DNA of 64,000 bases from Calothrix sp. C42_A2020_038 (GTDB lineage Bacteria; Cyanobacteriota; Cyanobacteriia; Cyanobacteriales; Nostocaceae): positions 1 to 64,000 of the forward strand of contig JACYLQ010000015.1 of NCBI GenBank assembly GCA_015272395.1, in the 5' to 3' direction. Position numbers and translations under genes: made by a program. A model generated the notes under the pieces. That model was not told the DNA's origin. It saw nothing but the letters and a program-made list of their open reading frames with translations, and searched no databases. Position 1 is the first letter of the stretch, and every line of letters begins with the position of its first letter. Positions 16,725 through 25,509 of the stretch are shown piece by piece.

Positions 16725-18659
16725 ATGCTCGCTATTCTCACCTACATTCGTGAAGCGATTGCCGGTTGGTGGTCGCAATTTACCCTCCAAACCAAGCTCT
16801 TAGCTGCCGCCACCTTAGTGGTGTCTCTGATTATGAGCGGGTTGACATTTTGGGCTGTAAACACAATTCAACAAGACGCGCGCTTAAACGATACTCGTTT
16901 TGGTCGTGACTTAGGATTATTGCTTGCTGCCAATGTTACACCTTTAATTGCAGAAAATAACTTAACTGAAGTTGCTCAATTATCCCAAAGGTTTTATAGC
17001 AGTACATCAAGCATCCGCTACATACTGTATGCAGACGATACTGGAAAAATCTTTTTTGGCATCCCTTTTTGGGAACCAGAAGTTGAGAACTCACTGACAA
17101 TTCAACGACGAATACAGCTACCAGAAGACTATGCGACTGATGCTGAAAAACCGATGGTGCGTCAGCATCAGTCACCCGATGGGGAAGTTACCGACGTATT
17201 TGTACCGTTAACAATTAATGGTAAATACCTCGGTGTTATGGCAGTTGGTATTAATCCTAACCAAACAGCTGTGATTTCTACCAATTTTACTCGTGATGTC
17301 ACGATTGCCGTGTTCATCACAATCTGGGTAATGGTTATTTTGGCTGGTGTTGTTAATGCTTTGACTATTACTAAACCGATCAAAGAACTTTTGGCTGGTG
17401 TCAAGCAAATTGCTGCTGGTAATTTTCGACAGCGGATAGATCTGCCTCTTGGTGGAGAACTAGGAGAGTTAATTTACAGTTTTAATGATATGGCAGAACG
17501 TTTGGAACGTTATGAAGAGCAAAATATTGAGGAACTGACTGCCGAAAAAGCCAAGCTAGAAACGCTTGTCTCAACAATTGCCGACGGCGCCGTCTTGATT
17601 GACAATAATATGGAAGTAATTCTCGCCAACCCAAACGCACGTCGCATTTTTGGTTGGGAAGGTATAAATGTCGAAGGTAGTAACGTATTGCATCTGCTAC
17701 CTGTTGGTGTGCAAATGGAAATTACACGTCCTCTTTACGAAATGGCAGCAGGCGAACGGGAAAGCGCTGAGTTTCGTATTCCATTGAACCAACCAATCAA
17801 ACGTACCATTCGTATACTTTTAACGACTGTTCTCAACATTCAACGCGAAAGTATTAAGGGTATTGCAATTACGGTTCAAGACATCACGCGCGAAGTTGAA
17901 CTGAACGAAGCCAAAAGCCAATTTATCAGCAATGTTTCCCATGAATTACGTACACCATTATTTAATATCAAAACATACATTGAAACATTGCATGACTACG
18001 GAGAAGATTTAGGAGCAGATCAACGAAAAGATTTTCTCTCAACAGTAAATCACGAAACAGATCGTTTAACTCGACTGGTGAATGATGTATTAGATTTATC
18101 AAGATTAGAGTCTGGACGTGCTTATAGTTTAGATGGAATCGACTTAACTCAAGCAATCGAACAAACATTACGTACTTATCAACTTAACGCTAAAGATAAA
18201 GGTATTGAGATAATTCAAGAAGTGGAAAATAGTCTACCTCTAGTTATAGGTAATTACGATTTGTTATTGCAAGTCTTTGGTAATTTAGTTGGTAACGCCC
18301 TTAAATTTACCAAAGCAGGTGGTAAAGTTGCTTTTCGAGCATATAGAATTGGAGCAAAGTTACATCCTTCATCCAAGCAAGCAGAAAAAGTACGAATAGA
18401 AATCTCAGATACAGGTATTGGTATTGCACCTGAAGACCAAGAAGCGATATTTGACCGTTTTTTCCGTGTTGAAAACCGTGTCCACACTTTAGAAGGTACA
18501 GGTTTAGGACTATCAATTGTCCGCAACATTATTGACAAACACCACAGTCAAGTCAAACTAGTTAGTGAAGTCGGTGTTGGTACCACTTTTTGGTTTGATT
18601 TACCGATTATAGAAGAAGAGGCGCCGTGTGTTGATGAACTACTTACCACATCGAACTAA
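16725..18659 (+). CDS. nblS: Sensor histidine kinase NblS (Hik33/DspA)
   Basis: NblS is the essential cyanobacterial kinase that controls high-light, nutrient and cold responses, including phycobilisome degradation. Predicted product 644 aa from ATG 16725 (MLAILTYIREAIAGWW, the family start); a TTG at 16689 would add 12 residues. Two membrane segments (about 30-50 and 195-215) enclose a periplasmic loop. A HAMP domain, a coiled coil, a PAS domain (about 290-385), HisKA with SHELRTPL (His about 406) and HATPase with DTGIGI and GTGLGLSI follow. The position behind purD supports the call. Confidence 0.96.
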   Translation: MLAILTYIREAIAGWWSQFTLQTKLLAAATLVVSLIMSGLTFWAVNTIQQDARLNDTRFGRDLGLLLAANVTPLIAENNLTEVAQLSQRFYSSTSSIRYILYADDTGKIFFGIPFWEPEVENSLTIQRRIQLPEDYATDAEKPMVRQHQSPDGEVTDVFVPLTINGKYLGVMAVGINPNQTAVISTNFTRDVTIAVFITIWVMVILAGVVNALTITKPIKELLAGVKQIAAGNFRQRIDLPLGGELGELIYSFNDMAERLERYEEQNIEELTAEKAKLETLVSTIADGAVLIDNNMEVILANPNARRIFGWEGINVEGSNVLHLLPVGVQMEITRPLYEMAAGERESAEFRIPLNQPIKRTIRILLTTVLNIQRESIKGIAITVQDITREVELNEAKSQFISNVSHELRTPLFNIKTYIETLHDYGEDLGADQRKDFLSTVNHETDRLTRLVNDVLDLSRLESGRAYSLDGIDLTQAIEQTLRTYQLNAKDKGIEIIQEVENSLPLVIGNYDLLLQVFGNLVGNALKFTKAGGKVAFRAYRIGAKLHPSSKQAEKVRIEISDTGIGIAPEDQEAIFDRFFRVENRVHTLEGTGLGLSIVRNIIDKHHSQVKLVSEVGVGTTFWFDLPIIEEEAPCVDELLTTSN

Positions 18660-18660
18660 G

Positions 18661-18703
18661 GATTTTGGATTTTGGATTTTGGATTTACCGCGCGACAATG
18701 AAT
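18661..18703 (+). repeat. GATTTTG heptamers plus CGACAATGAAT block
   Basis: Four GATTTTG/GATTTAC heptamers follow the nblS stop directly and are joined to CGCGCGACAATGAAT (18689-18703). The same composite order occurs at 59100-59142. Confidence 0.8.
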
Positions 18704-18756
18704 AGATTTTTGATTATCCATGACCTGAAAATCTTGTTCCTGGGTGAGCTTGAAAT

Positions 18757-19125
18757 CTAAGTTGAAACAGCGATTAATAAACACACAACAAATAAAGCTG
18801 TAAGCAACAACAGCGTTTGATTATTTTGTAACCATTTCTGGAACCTTTGATAAAAAATGGGTTTTTGATTTTGCTGTTCCTGTTGCGCTTGATATTCTTC
18901 AAAATTTTGATACAAAGTACACTCTTTAGCTGTAGGACGCTTTGGAAAGTTACAACTATCGTCTATGTGGTAAGTACAGGTGCTGCATAAATATTCATCC
19001 TTGACTGCACGGTGTAATGGAATACCAGGATGACCGAACGCTTTTAACTCAGTTCGACAGTAGGGGCAAGTTACAGCTTGGGAATCTACTTGCTGTTTAC
19101 AACGAGGGCAAAATGTATTGTTCAC
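18757..19125 (-). CDS. Zinc-ribbon protein with C-terminal membrane anchor
   Basis: The 122-residue protein starts with a CPRC...CPYC zinc ribbon (residues 6-24), has a second Cys set (LCSTCTYHIDDSC...C at about 46-70), a charged linker rich in Gln, and a single hydrophobic helix at about 99-119. This C-terminal anchor topology would place the zinc ribbons in the cytoplasm. I recognise it as a conserved type of cyanobacterial hypothetical protein without a known job. It is convergent with nblS and separated from it by heptamer repeats. Confidence 0.75.
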   Translation of the reverse strand: MNNTFCPRCKQQVDSQAVTCPYCRTELKAFGHPGIPLHRAVKDEYLCSTCTYHIDDSCNFPKRPTAKECTLYQNFEEYQAQQEQQNQKPIFYQRFQKWLQNNQTLLLLTALFVVCLLIAVST

Positions 19126-19592
19126 TCTAACAATATTAAATATAGGTATTATAAGTATTTTATCGATTCCGATGAGCAGTAATCTTGAGTTACTTCTTGC
19201 CTAGTTCTGCAACCGCACGTACTAATTCATCGAAAGTTCAACTTGGTAACACAATTGCTTATCGTTTAAAGCCGTTAACAAGTGTTGGCTAAGAAATCGG
19301 GAATCTCGGAATCTCTGAGCCAAAAATTAAATCTTTGTAAGTACTGCTAAGTTAAATTATGTCAGATGTATTACACTAGGTAATGGCTAGTTAGAACTAA
19401 AACTGTAGTTTAGTTGTAATCGGTTGATTTTGCTTAATAATATTCTTCTGAGAGCAAAAGCTTCTTTATGAAGAAGGCTGCTTAAGCTAATATATATGAG
19501 AAAAAACGTGCGTAGTGCGATGTTTTAGGCTAACTAAAATATCTGACTGCGATAGCTATTATATAAACACGCTCAAGTTATCTGTTTCGCTT
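19126..19592. other. Intergenic gap with a GAAATCGGGAATCT half-site
   Basis: No gene is supported in these 467 bases. A single-arm copy of the dispersed AGAAATCGGGAATCT sequence sits at about 19288-19303 (compare 7831-7861 and 52472-52504). The rest is AT-rich promoter-like sequence for the two divergent genes. Confidence 0.45.
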
Positions 19593-20000
19593 GTGCAATC
19601 CAAAAAACCAGAAAAGTTAGATTTTAACAGTGAGTACCCGTGTCCTTGTCGTCGTCGCGGACAGCTAATCGCGATTACTTTGACAGAAGCTTTTGGCTGT
19701 AACCGCTGTCAGAGAATTTTTGTAGTCGAAGACAACGGTTATGTTCTAGAAGAACTTTCAACAACCTATCCTTACAAAAAGGCTTGGCGTTGGTCGGGTA
19801 ACGCTTGGAGCGTCGTCCATCCTAAGATGGGAGAAAGTTATTTGCCAGTAGCGCTAGGCATAATTTTTGTGCTAGTCGTTATATGGCTACCATTAGCATT
19901 ACGCTTGGCAAGCAGCAATAGTTTGGTTGCCTGGGCAATGCTAGCGGTTTTACTAGCGCTTTTACCTGCCCTAATGTTGTGGTTGACCCATAGACCTTAA
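19593..20000 (+). CDS. Small two-helix membrane protein with Cys motif
   Basis: From GTG 19593 the product is 135 aa, beginning QSKKPEKLDFNSEYPCPCRRRG; an upstream ATG in frame at 19515 gives a 26-residue extension that does not look conserved. It has a CPC...CNRC zinc-ribbon-like pair (about 17-40), a WRWSG element, and two hydrophobic helices at about 83-102 and 107-128. The family is, as I recall, widespread in cyanobacteria next to proA and has no assigned function. The stop is 6 bases from the proA start, so the two genes are probably co-transcribed. Confidence 0.75.
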   Translation: MQSKKPEKLDFNSEYPCPCRRRGQLIAITLTEAFGCNRCQRIFVVEDNGYVLEELSTTYPYKKAWRWSGNAWSVVHPKMGESYLPVALGIIFVLVVIWLPLALRLASSNSLVAWAMLAVLLALLPALMLWLTHRP

Positions 20001-20006
20001 ACGGAG

Positions 20007-21272
20007 ATGAGTGTTGATGCTTTTGATGATGTACCCGAAGTAGTACGTGTCGCAATGCGTGCTTACAATGCTTCTTTGCGTTTAGGTACTACTAAGGGAA
20101 TCGATCGTAGTCGTGCAGTACTTGCAATGGCAAGTACACTATCAACTGCATTCGATGATATTTTGGAAGCGAATACTCTCGACTTAGAAGCTAGTCGAGA
20201 AATGGCGGTACCGGAGTTAATTTTAGATTGGTTAAAGCTAACTCCAGAACGCCTGGAAGCAGCAGTGGACATTTTGCAACGCCTAGGAGAGTTGCCAGAC
20301 CCTCTGCGAAGGGTTAGAACAGCTGATTACCAGCTTGATGACTCACAAACTTACTCACATTTAATGCCATTGGGTGTAATTGCTCTAGTATATGAAGCAT
20401 TCCCTGAGTTAGGAGCTATTGCTGCTGGTATGTGTATCAAAACTGGCAATAGTATTATTCTTAAAGGTGGTACTGAAGCTAGTCATTCCAGTGCTGCAAT
20501 CATAAATGTTCTACAAAATGCCATAGCAGACAAAGGTTTACCTATTGGTAGTATTGAATTGATTACCAGCGAACATGGCGCCTCATTGCGCGATTTAGTG
20601 ACTCAGGACAAATATTTAAATTTGGTAATACCCTACGGACGTTCGAGTTTGGTTCAGCAAGTCGTGCGTCAATCCACTGTTCCTGTACTTAGGTCAGCAA
20701 TGGGTAACTGTTACGCTTATTGGTCAATTAATAGTAGCTTAGAGATGCTTCGAGGAATAATCATAGATAGCCACGCAAGCGAACCAGACCCAGTTAATGC
20801 AATTGAAAAAGTTTTAATTCATCGCCAAACTTTACCTTCATCATTAACAACTTTATTTAACAGCTTGAAAGAAAAAGGATTTGAAATTAAAGGCGATCAA
20901 GAACTAGCAGCAGCTTTTGGGCAATTGCAGTTAGCTCAAGATACCGAATGGGGAAACGCATATCTATCAAAAACTGTCGCATTCAAACTTGTTGATAGCT
21001 TAGAAGCCGCAATCAACTGGATAAATCATTACAGTAGTGGACATGCAGACTGTATCGTTACTGAATCTTATCAAGAAAGTCGGCAGTTTGCACTTGGTGT
21101 TAACAGTGCTTCCACATATGTTAATGCATCCCCCCGTTTTTCACGCAACCCATCGCGCGGTGATGCTGTATTCCTGGGAATGTCCAACCAAAAAGGACAC
21201 CGACGCGGAATCATCAATCTTGAAAGTTTAACAACAGTTAAACATATTGTCCAAGGAAATGGCAGATTTTGA
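20007..21272 (+). CDS. proA: Gamma-glutamyl phosphate reductase
   Basis: ProA reduces gamma-glutamyl phosphate to glutamate semialdehyde with NADPH, the second step of proline synthesis. The 421-residue aldehyde-dehydrogenase-fold enzyme has PLGVIALVYEAFPELGAIAAG near residue 115, the ILKGGTEASHS block, and the C-terminal NASPRFSRNPSRGDAVFLGMS. One difference from Escherichia coli ProA is the substitution around the catalytic Cys site: the expected CNALET-like segment reads NCYAYWSINSS, with a Cys retained. Its partner proB is 37 kb away on the other strand. Confidence 0.9.
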   Translation: MSVDAFDDVPEVVRVAMRAYNASLRLGTTKGIDRSRAVLAMASTLSTAFDDILEANTLDLEASREMAVPELILDWLKLTPERLEAAVDILQRLGELPDPLRRVRTADYQLDDSQTYSHLMPLGVIALVYEAFPELGAIAAGMCIKTGNSIILKGGTEASHSSAAIINVLQNAIADKGLPIGSIELITSEHGASLRDLVTQDKYLNLVIPYGRSSLVQQVVRQSTVPVLRSAMGNCYAYWSINSSLEMLRGIIIDSHASEPDPVNAIEKVLIHRQTLPSSLTTLFNSLKEKGFEIKGDQELAAAFGQLQLAQDTEWGNAYLSKTVAFKLVDSLEAAINWINHYSSGHADCIVTESYQESRQFALGVNSASTYVNASPRFSRNPSRGDAVFLGMSNQKGHRRGIINLESLTTVKHIVQGNGRF

Positions 21273-21312
21273 ACCATAGTAGGTTGGGTACAGTATGGTG
21301 GAACTCAACAAT

Positions 21313-21580
21313 AGTATTAACGCTCGAACCGAACCCCTTCCCTGTTAGGGAAGGGGAACAAGAAAATATTGGTTTCAAAACCTCTCCCTTCTTGAAAGCA
21401 AGGGAAGCTTTAAAGAAGGGTGCAGGGGTTGTTTCAATACTGCTCGGTATACCATGTGATGCTCTTGAATAAAAATCCTTCCCTTGCCTCCCCGCTTCAC
21501 TTGCTTCACCTGCCTTAAATAAGGGGAGAGGTTTACCAGAGGGGTTTCATGTATATTTTTAGATTTTTTAATCCTCTAAG
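21313..21580. repeat. Dispersed repeat, long copy with an insert
   Basis: The ends match 59172-59320: TATTAACGCTC..., a perfect hairpin CCCCTTCCCT/AGGGAAGGGG (21334-21356), then GGGGAGAGGTTTACCAGAGGGGTTT and ATGTATATTTTTAGA. Relative to the short copy about 130 bases are inserted between the halves. It overlaps the last codon of desB and could supply that gene's terminator. Confidence 0.8.
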
Positions 21581-22682
21581 GCTTATGGGAAGTATAGTAA
21601 ACTTTATTGCCTTCATCCGGAACAAAATGACATTCTACTGCAGAACGCCAAAGCGATTTCCAAATTGGCTCTTTGGATTCAAAAAAATAATCTCCCATAA
21701 TGGGTTTAATTGCCGCAGTTGCTTTTCTTAAATTGTAATGGGGCATGTTTAAAAATAGATGGTGCGCTACGTGAGTACCAATATCATGGTGAATATGATT
21801 GATAAAACCATAATCGCGATCAACTGTGGAGATAGCTCCTTTCAAAAAAGTCCATTCATCACCCCGATACCAAGGAATGCAGGGTTCAGTATGGTGTAAG
21901 TATGTGACTAAATCAAGCCAAATTACAAATACTAAGTACGGACCTAGATAGTATTTGACCAACCACATCAAACCCCATTGATAAGTTAAAAACCCAAGTA
22001 AACCCACCATCGTACCCCAACAAACAGTGCTTGTAATCACATCCCACTTCTCAGATGGTTTAAATAACGGACTACTGGGAAGAAAGTGCGAACCACTTTT
22101 ACCTGGAGAACGCATAAATAAGTAAATTGGATACGCTAACAAAAACGCATAGTGCCGTCCAAGCTTAGTAAGAAAATCAGCTTTGTTGTACTCAGACTCA
22201 CTTGAAGGGTACCAACTTTCATCATTTTCAAGACTGCCCGTATTTTTGTGGTGAGTACGGTGACTAATTCGCCAACCATGATATGGTACCAGAATCGGTG
22301 TATGGCAAATATGACCCATCAAGTCATTAAGCCACTTATGTTTGGAAAAAGATTGGTGTCCACAGTCATGTCCAACTACAAATAATGCCCAGAACATTGT
22401 TCCTTGCATTAACCAAAAAATTGGAAAAAAGAGCCAAGAATCAAAATAATATGCTATGGCATACAGAATCCCAATAATGGCTACATCGCGAAAGAAGTAA
22501 AACATTGATTTCGCAATACTTGGTTGAAAGCATTCTGCTGGAATAGCAGCTTTCAACTCCCCAAGAGTAAAAGGAAGTGTTGTTGCTTCTAATTTTGACT
22601 TAAAACCTTGCTGGTTATTGAAAATAATTGTATCTGTCACTGGATTTTTTGGCTCGTAAATTTCTAGCGCATCTAAATGCAA
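21576..22682 (-). CDS. desB: Acyl-lipid omega-3 (delta-15) desaturase DesB
   Basis: DesB puts the omega-3 double bond into C18 fatty acids esterified to membrane glycerolipids, with ferredoxin as electron donor. The 368-residue membrane di-iron enzyme has three His boxes: HDCGHQS near residue 105, HRTHH near 140 and HVAHH near 303. HVAHHLF followed by PHYNLRKAT is the omega-3 type. Several hydrophobic stretches lie between the boxes. It is the last gene of the desC-desA-desD-desB row on the minus strand. A 217-base gap with a 30-bp palindrome separates it from desD, so it may be regulated alone; desB genes are often cold-induced. Confidence 0.93.
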   Translation of the reverse strand: MHLDALEIYEPKNPVTDTIIFNNQQGFKSKLEATTLPFTLGELKAAIPAECFQPSIAKSMFYFFRDVAIIGILYAIAYYFDSWLFFPIFWLMQGTMFWALFVVGHDCGHQSFSKHKWLNDLMGHICHTPILVPYHGWRISHRTHHKNTGSLENDESWYPSSESEYNKADFLTKLGRHYAFLLAYPIYLFMRSPGKSGSHFLPSSPLFKPSEKWDVITSTVCWGTMVGLLGFLTYQWGLMWLVKYYLGPYLVFVIWLDLVTYLHHTEPCIPWYRGDEWTFLKGAISTVDRDYGFINHIHHDIGTHVAHHLFLNMPHYNLRKATAAIKPIMGDYFFESKEPIWKSLWRSAVECHFVPDEGNKVYYTSHKP

Positions 22683-22849
22683 ACCCTAATCGCTTGCACT
22701 TTTTGCCGACTATAATTAATCTTTAGTATTTTTAACATCATATGAAGAAAATTACAAATATTAATTTTGAAAAATTGTATTAATTATGATGAAACAAAGA
22801 TTATGTGAGCGTTTATAGCAGTTTCTAACTCATTCGTAAAATTCGATCT

Positions 22850-22879
22850 TGTAGAAACGTTACATGTAACGTCTCTACA
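22850..22879. repeat. 30-bp near-perfect palindrome
   Basis: TGTAGA-A-ACGTTACATGTAACGT-C-TCTACA is symmetrical except for one pair. It resembles the abundant GTAGAGACGTT(G/A)CATG(C/T)AACGTCTCTAC intergenic element of Nostocales. Decayed relatives lie at 7872-7897 and 50940-50968. It sits between desD stop and desB start. Confidence 0.8.
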
Positions 22880-22899
22880 CCTACGCCATGTCTAAATGT

Positions 22900-24006
22900 T
22901 TACGAGTTAATCAAATTCAGATTTGCTTCATTATCAGAACCCAAGCTTTTTAGGAAACGATAGTTGGCAACGAGTGCTTCTAAAAGGCTTGGATAGACAT
23001 TATACTGTATATTAAACTCTGCACAAACTTCTGCTATAATTGGAGCTATTTTGGGATAATGTATATGGCAAATATTAGGAAATAAATGATGAACCACTTG
23101 ATAATTAAGACCTCCAACGTACCAATTGATCAAAGCATTCTTAGGTGCAAAATCCACAGTCGTCTTAATTTGGGTAATTGCCCATTCATCATCGACTTGG
23201 TTTGACTGAGGGTGGGGTTCGATAAACTGCGCTGGTTCTAAAACATGAGCTAATGAAAACACATTCCCTACCATTACACCATGTGTCATATAAACAATGC
23301 TAAATCCAATAATTACCTGGATAGGAGCATATCCCAGCAAAATTGGTAGTCCGATAAAAAGCCACAACCAAACTACTTTCCCTGTTAAAAGTATGAATAT
23401 GTCTTTGACTTTGATCGGAATTATATGATTGTGGTACTTACGCTTAAATAAAATTATTTGAATATCACCGAAAGACCAGTAGAAAGGGAGAAGCATATAT
23501 ATAAAATTAACATATATGTGCTGAAATTTGTGATACCATCTCCTTTCTAAGTAAGGAGTCATACGTACTAATCCATCTCCATAAATGTCAACATCATGGT
23601 CTAAAATATTTGTATAAGTGTGATGAAGATAATTATGTCTGAATCTCCATAAAAAACTTGAAATGCCAGCTACATCATAAATCAAACCAATCAAGTAATT
23701 AACCGATTTATGATTTGAGTAACCACCGTGGTTGGCATCATGACCTACGCTAAAACCAATTGCTGCAATTCCTAAACCAAGTACAATACAGGCAATGGAT
23801 TTTATCCATAGTCCTGATTGTCCAAAAATGATAAAAGTCCAGGCGCCGATTACCCATCCCAAAATCAATACTGTCTTTCCATACATTGCCAAATTATCAC
23901 GCTTTGCAATGTGATTAGATTCAAAATAATCATCAACTTTTTGATTAAGTTTTTTCCTGAAACCAATATTTTTAGTGTAAGTTACCTTTGTTTTTGTTTG
24001 TGTCAT
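22900..24006 (-). CDS. desD: Front-end acyl-lipid desaturase, delta-6 type DesD
   Basis: DesD inserts the delta-6 double bond to give gamma-linolenic and stearidonic acid. The 368-residue protein strongly resembles the Synechocystis enzyme as I remember it: N-terminal RKKLNQKVDDYF, box 1 GHDANHGG, box 2 HNYLHHTYTN, box 3 QVVHH followed by LFPNICHIHYPKI. The Gln replacing the first His of box 3 is the hallmark of front-end desaturases; no cytochrome b5 domain is fused, as in bacterial members. It lies between desA and desB on one strand, which differs from the more common desC-desA-desB order and implies a Kenyon-Murata group 4 fatty-acid profile. Confidence 0.93.
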   Translation of the reverse strand: MTQTKTKVTYTKNIGFRKKLNQKVDDYFESNHIAKRDNLAMYGKTVLILGWVIGAWTFIIFGQSGLWIKSIACIVLGLGIAAIGFSVGHDANHGGYSNHKSVNYLIGLIYDVAGISSFLWRFRHNYLHHTYTNILDHDVDIYGDGLVRMTPYLERRWYHKFQHIYVNFIYMLLPFYWSFGDIQIILFKRKYHNHIIPIKVKDIFILLTGKVVWLWLFIGLPILLGYAPIQVIIGFSIVYMTHGVMVGNVFSLAHVLEPAQFIEPHPQSNQVDDEWAITQIKTTVDFAPKNALINWYVGGLNYQVVHHLFPNICHIHYPKIAPIIAEVCAEFNIQYNVYPSLLEALVANYRFLKSLGSDNEANLNLINS

Positions 24007-24138
24007 AATTTCCTAATTTTCTAATTTGTCAATCAAGCTATTTGCCAGCCACTTGTTTTTTTGCAAATCGATATATAGAGATACGATAAACATCGCACCT
24101 CTACATATATACATAAGTAACTAAACTACTCGGTTCTA

Positions 24139-25257
24139 TTAAACAGACAGTTTATTTACTTTCTCTGTTTCGTACTTTTCAAAAGATAAATAACCTTCAC
24201 CTTCTTTGTATAGCTGACATGCGTCTGTTAACCGCTTCATTAAAGACCATGAGAAACGATATTCATCGTGAAGATATGTACCCCAATTCTCTTTAATGCT
24301 GCGGTATGCTGTCCGTAAATTATAGGAAGGTATCGCTGTTGAAATATGGTGTGGAACGTGAACGTTGATATCGTGGCAAAGATATTCAACCCAACCTGGA
24401 TAATCACAGTGGATAGTGCCTGACAATTGAGCGATTGCTTCGTTCCACTTTGATGCTTTCTCAAACGCGACATCCGGCGCCGTATGGTGGACGTAAGTAA
24501 AAGTACTCATCCAAAAATGATATACCAACCACGGTAAGACCCAGAATTTAATCAAACCCCAGATTCCAGTTGTAATAATTAGCGCTGGGAAAAAAATTGC
24601 AGAAAATATTGTTACAACTGCAATCGAAAGCTTTATTTTAGGACGGTCTTTTTCTAAAAAGTTATTGGGGTTAAAGTGTATCATCGCCCAATGTCCAATC
24701 GAACCAAGCCACCACAGTCTTTTTGTTAAAAAGATTTTGAGAATTAGGCGCCATGTCAGACTGCTACTTTCAAAAACCTCTGGTTGAATTGGATGCCAAG
24801 CATTATCAAAATTGAGTTTATTAGTATGCTTGTGATGATAGTTATGCCCGACACGCCAAGCATGGAAAGGATAAATCAATGGCATAAAAACCAAATGCCC
24901 AACTAAATCATTTACCCAACGACGGTTAGAAAACGAACGATGTCCGCAGTCATGTCCAATTACGAAAAAGCCTGTCAAAGCTGTACCAGTGAAAATCCAC
25001 GCAATGGGTAAAAGGTACCAAGGTGCAACCACCAGACTTACATAGCCTAAAGCAACTAATAAAACATTTATTAATAATCCCGTCCATGCTTTGCGGCTAT
25101 TCTTTTGAAAGCACTCACGCGGTATGGATTTGATAATGTGCTTCAGCTTGAGGCTATTTTGACTTGTTGGGTCCGCCAGTTCGACAGGGAAGCTATCAGG
25201 GATGATAGCTTGTATGCTTTTACGAGACTCTTCGCTCTTAACTATTGATACTGTCAT
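24139..25257 (-). CDS. desA: Acyl-lipid delta-12 desaturase DesA
   Basis: DesA converts oleate to linoleate on membrane lipids. The 372-residue product has His boxes GHDCGHRSF, HNYHHKHTN and HVPHHIST, the last of the delta-12 type, and FSWSLMKRLTDACQLY at the C-terminus. ATG 25257 (MTVSIVKSEE) is preferred; the open frame extends to 25302 through a hydrophobic, unconserved 15-residue piece. Four AAAAGCT-type heptamers lie just upstream (25301-25328), in the probable leader or promoter. It is followed at 130 bases by desD. Confidence 0.94.
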   Translation of the reverse strand: MTVSIVKSEESRKSIQAIIPDSFPVELADPTSQNSLKLKHIIKSIPRECFQKNSRKAWTGLLINVLLVALGYVSLVVAPWYLLPIAWIFTGTALTGFFVIGHDCGHRSFSNRRWVNDLVGHLVFMPLIYPFHAWRVGHNYHHKHTNKLNFDNAWHPIQPEVFESSSLTWRLILKIFLTKRLWWLGSIGHWAMIHFNPNNFLEKDRPKIKLSIAVVTIFSAIFFPALIITTGIWGLIKFWVLPWLVYHFWMSTFTYVHHTAPDVAFEKASKWNEAIAQLSGTIHCDYPGWVEYLCHDINVHVPHHISTAIPSYNLRTAYRSIKENWGTYLHDEYRFSWSLMKRLTDACQLYKEGEGYLSFEKYETEKVNKLSV

Positions 25258-25300
25258 GAATACCAGAAATGAGAAACTCCTTACTACACAATCACCAAGC

Positions 25301-25328
25301 AAAAGCTAAAAGTTAAAAGCTAAAAGTA
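25301..25328. repeat. AAAAGCT/AAAAGTT heptamer repeat upstream of desA
   Basis: Four 7-base units (AAAAGCT, AAAAGTT, AAAAGCT, AAAAGTA) lie in the 252-base desC-desA spacer. They are STRR-like, with a different unit from the GATTTTG blocks. Confidence 0.8.
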
Positions 25329-25509
25329 TTAACTCATAACTAACTTGTTCAGGCGTGATCAAATCGCGCTTTAACTTTTCACCCTTGATGATTTGAGTAA
25401 AGTTTTGTTACAGTAGCGATTTGGATTATACCAGTAAATCGCCATATCTTATCCCCCGTCCACTATTATCTAGCAGTTACAGGGGATGAGATGTTTGTTG
25501 CAGATTTTT

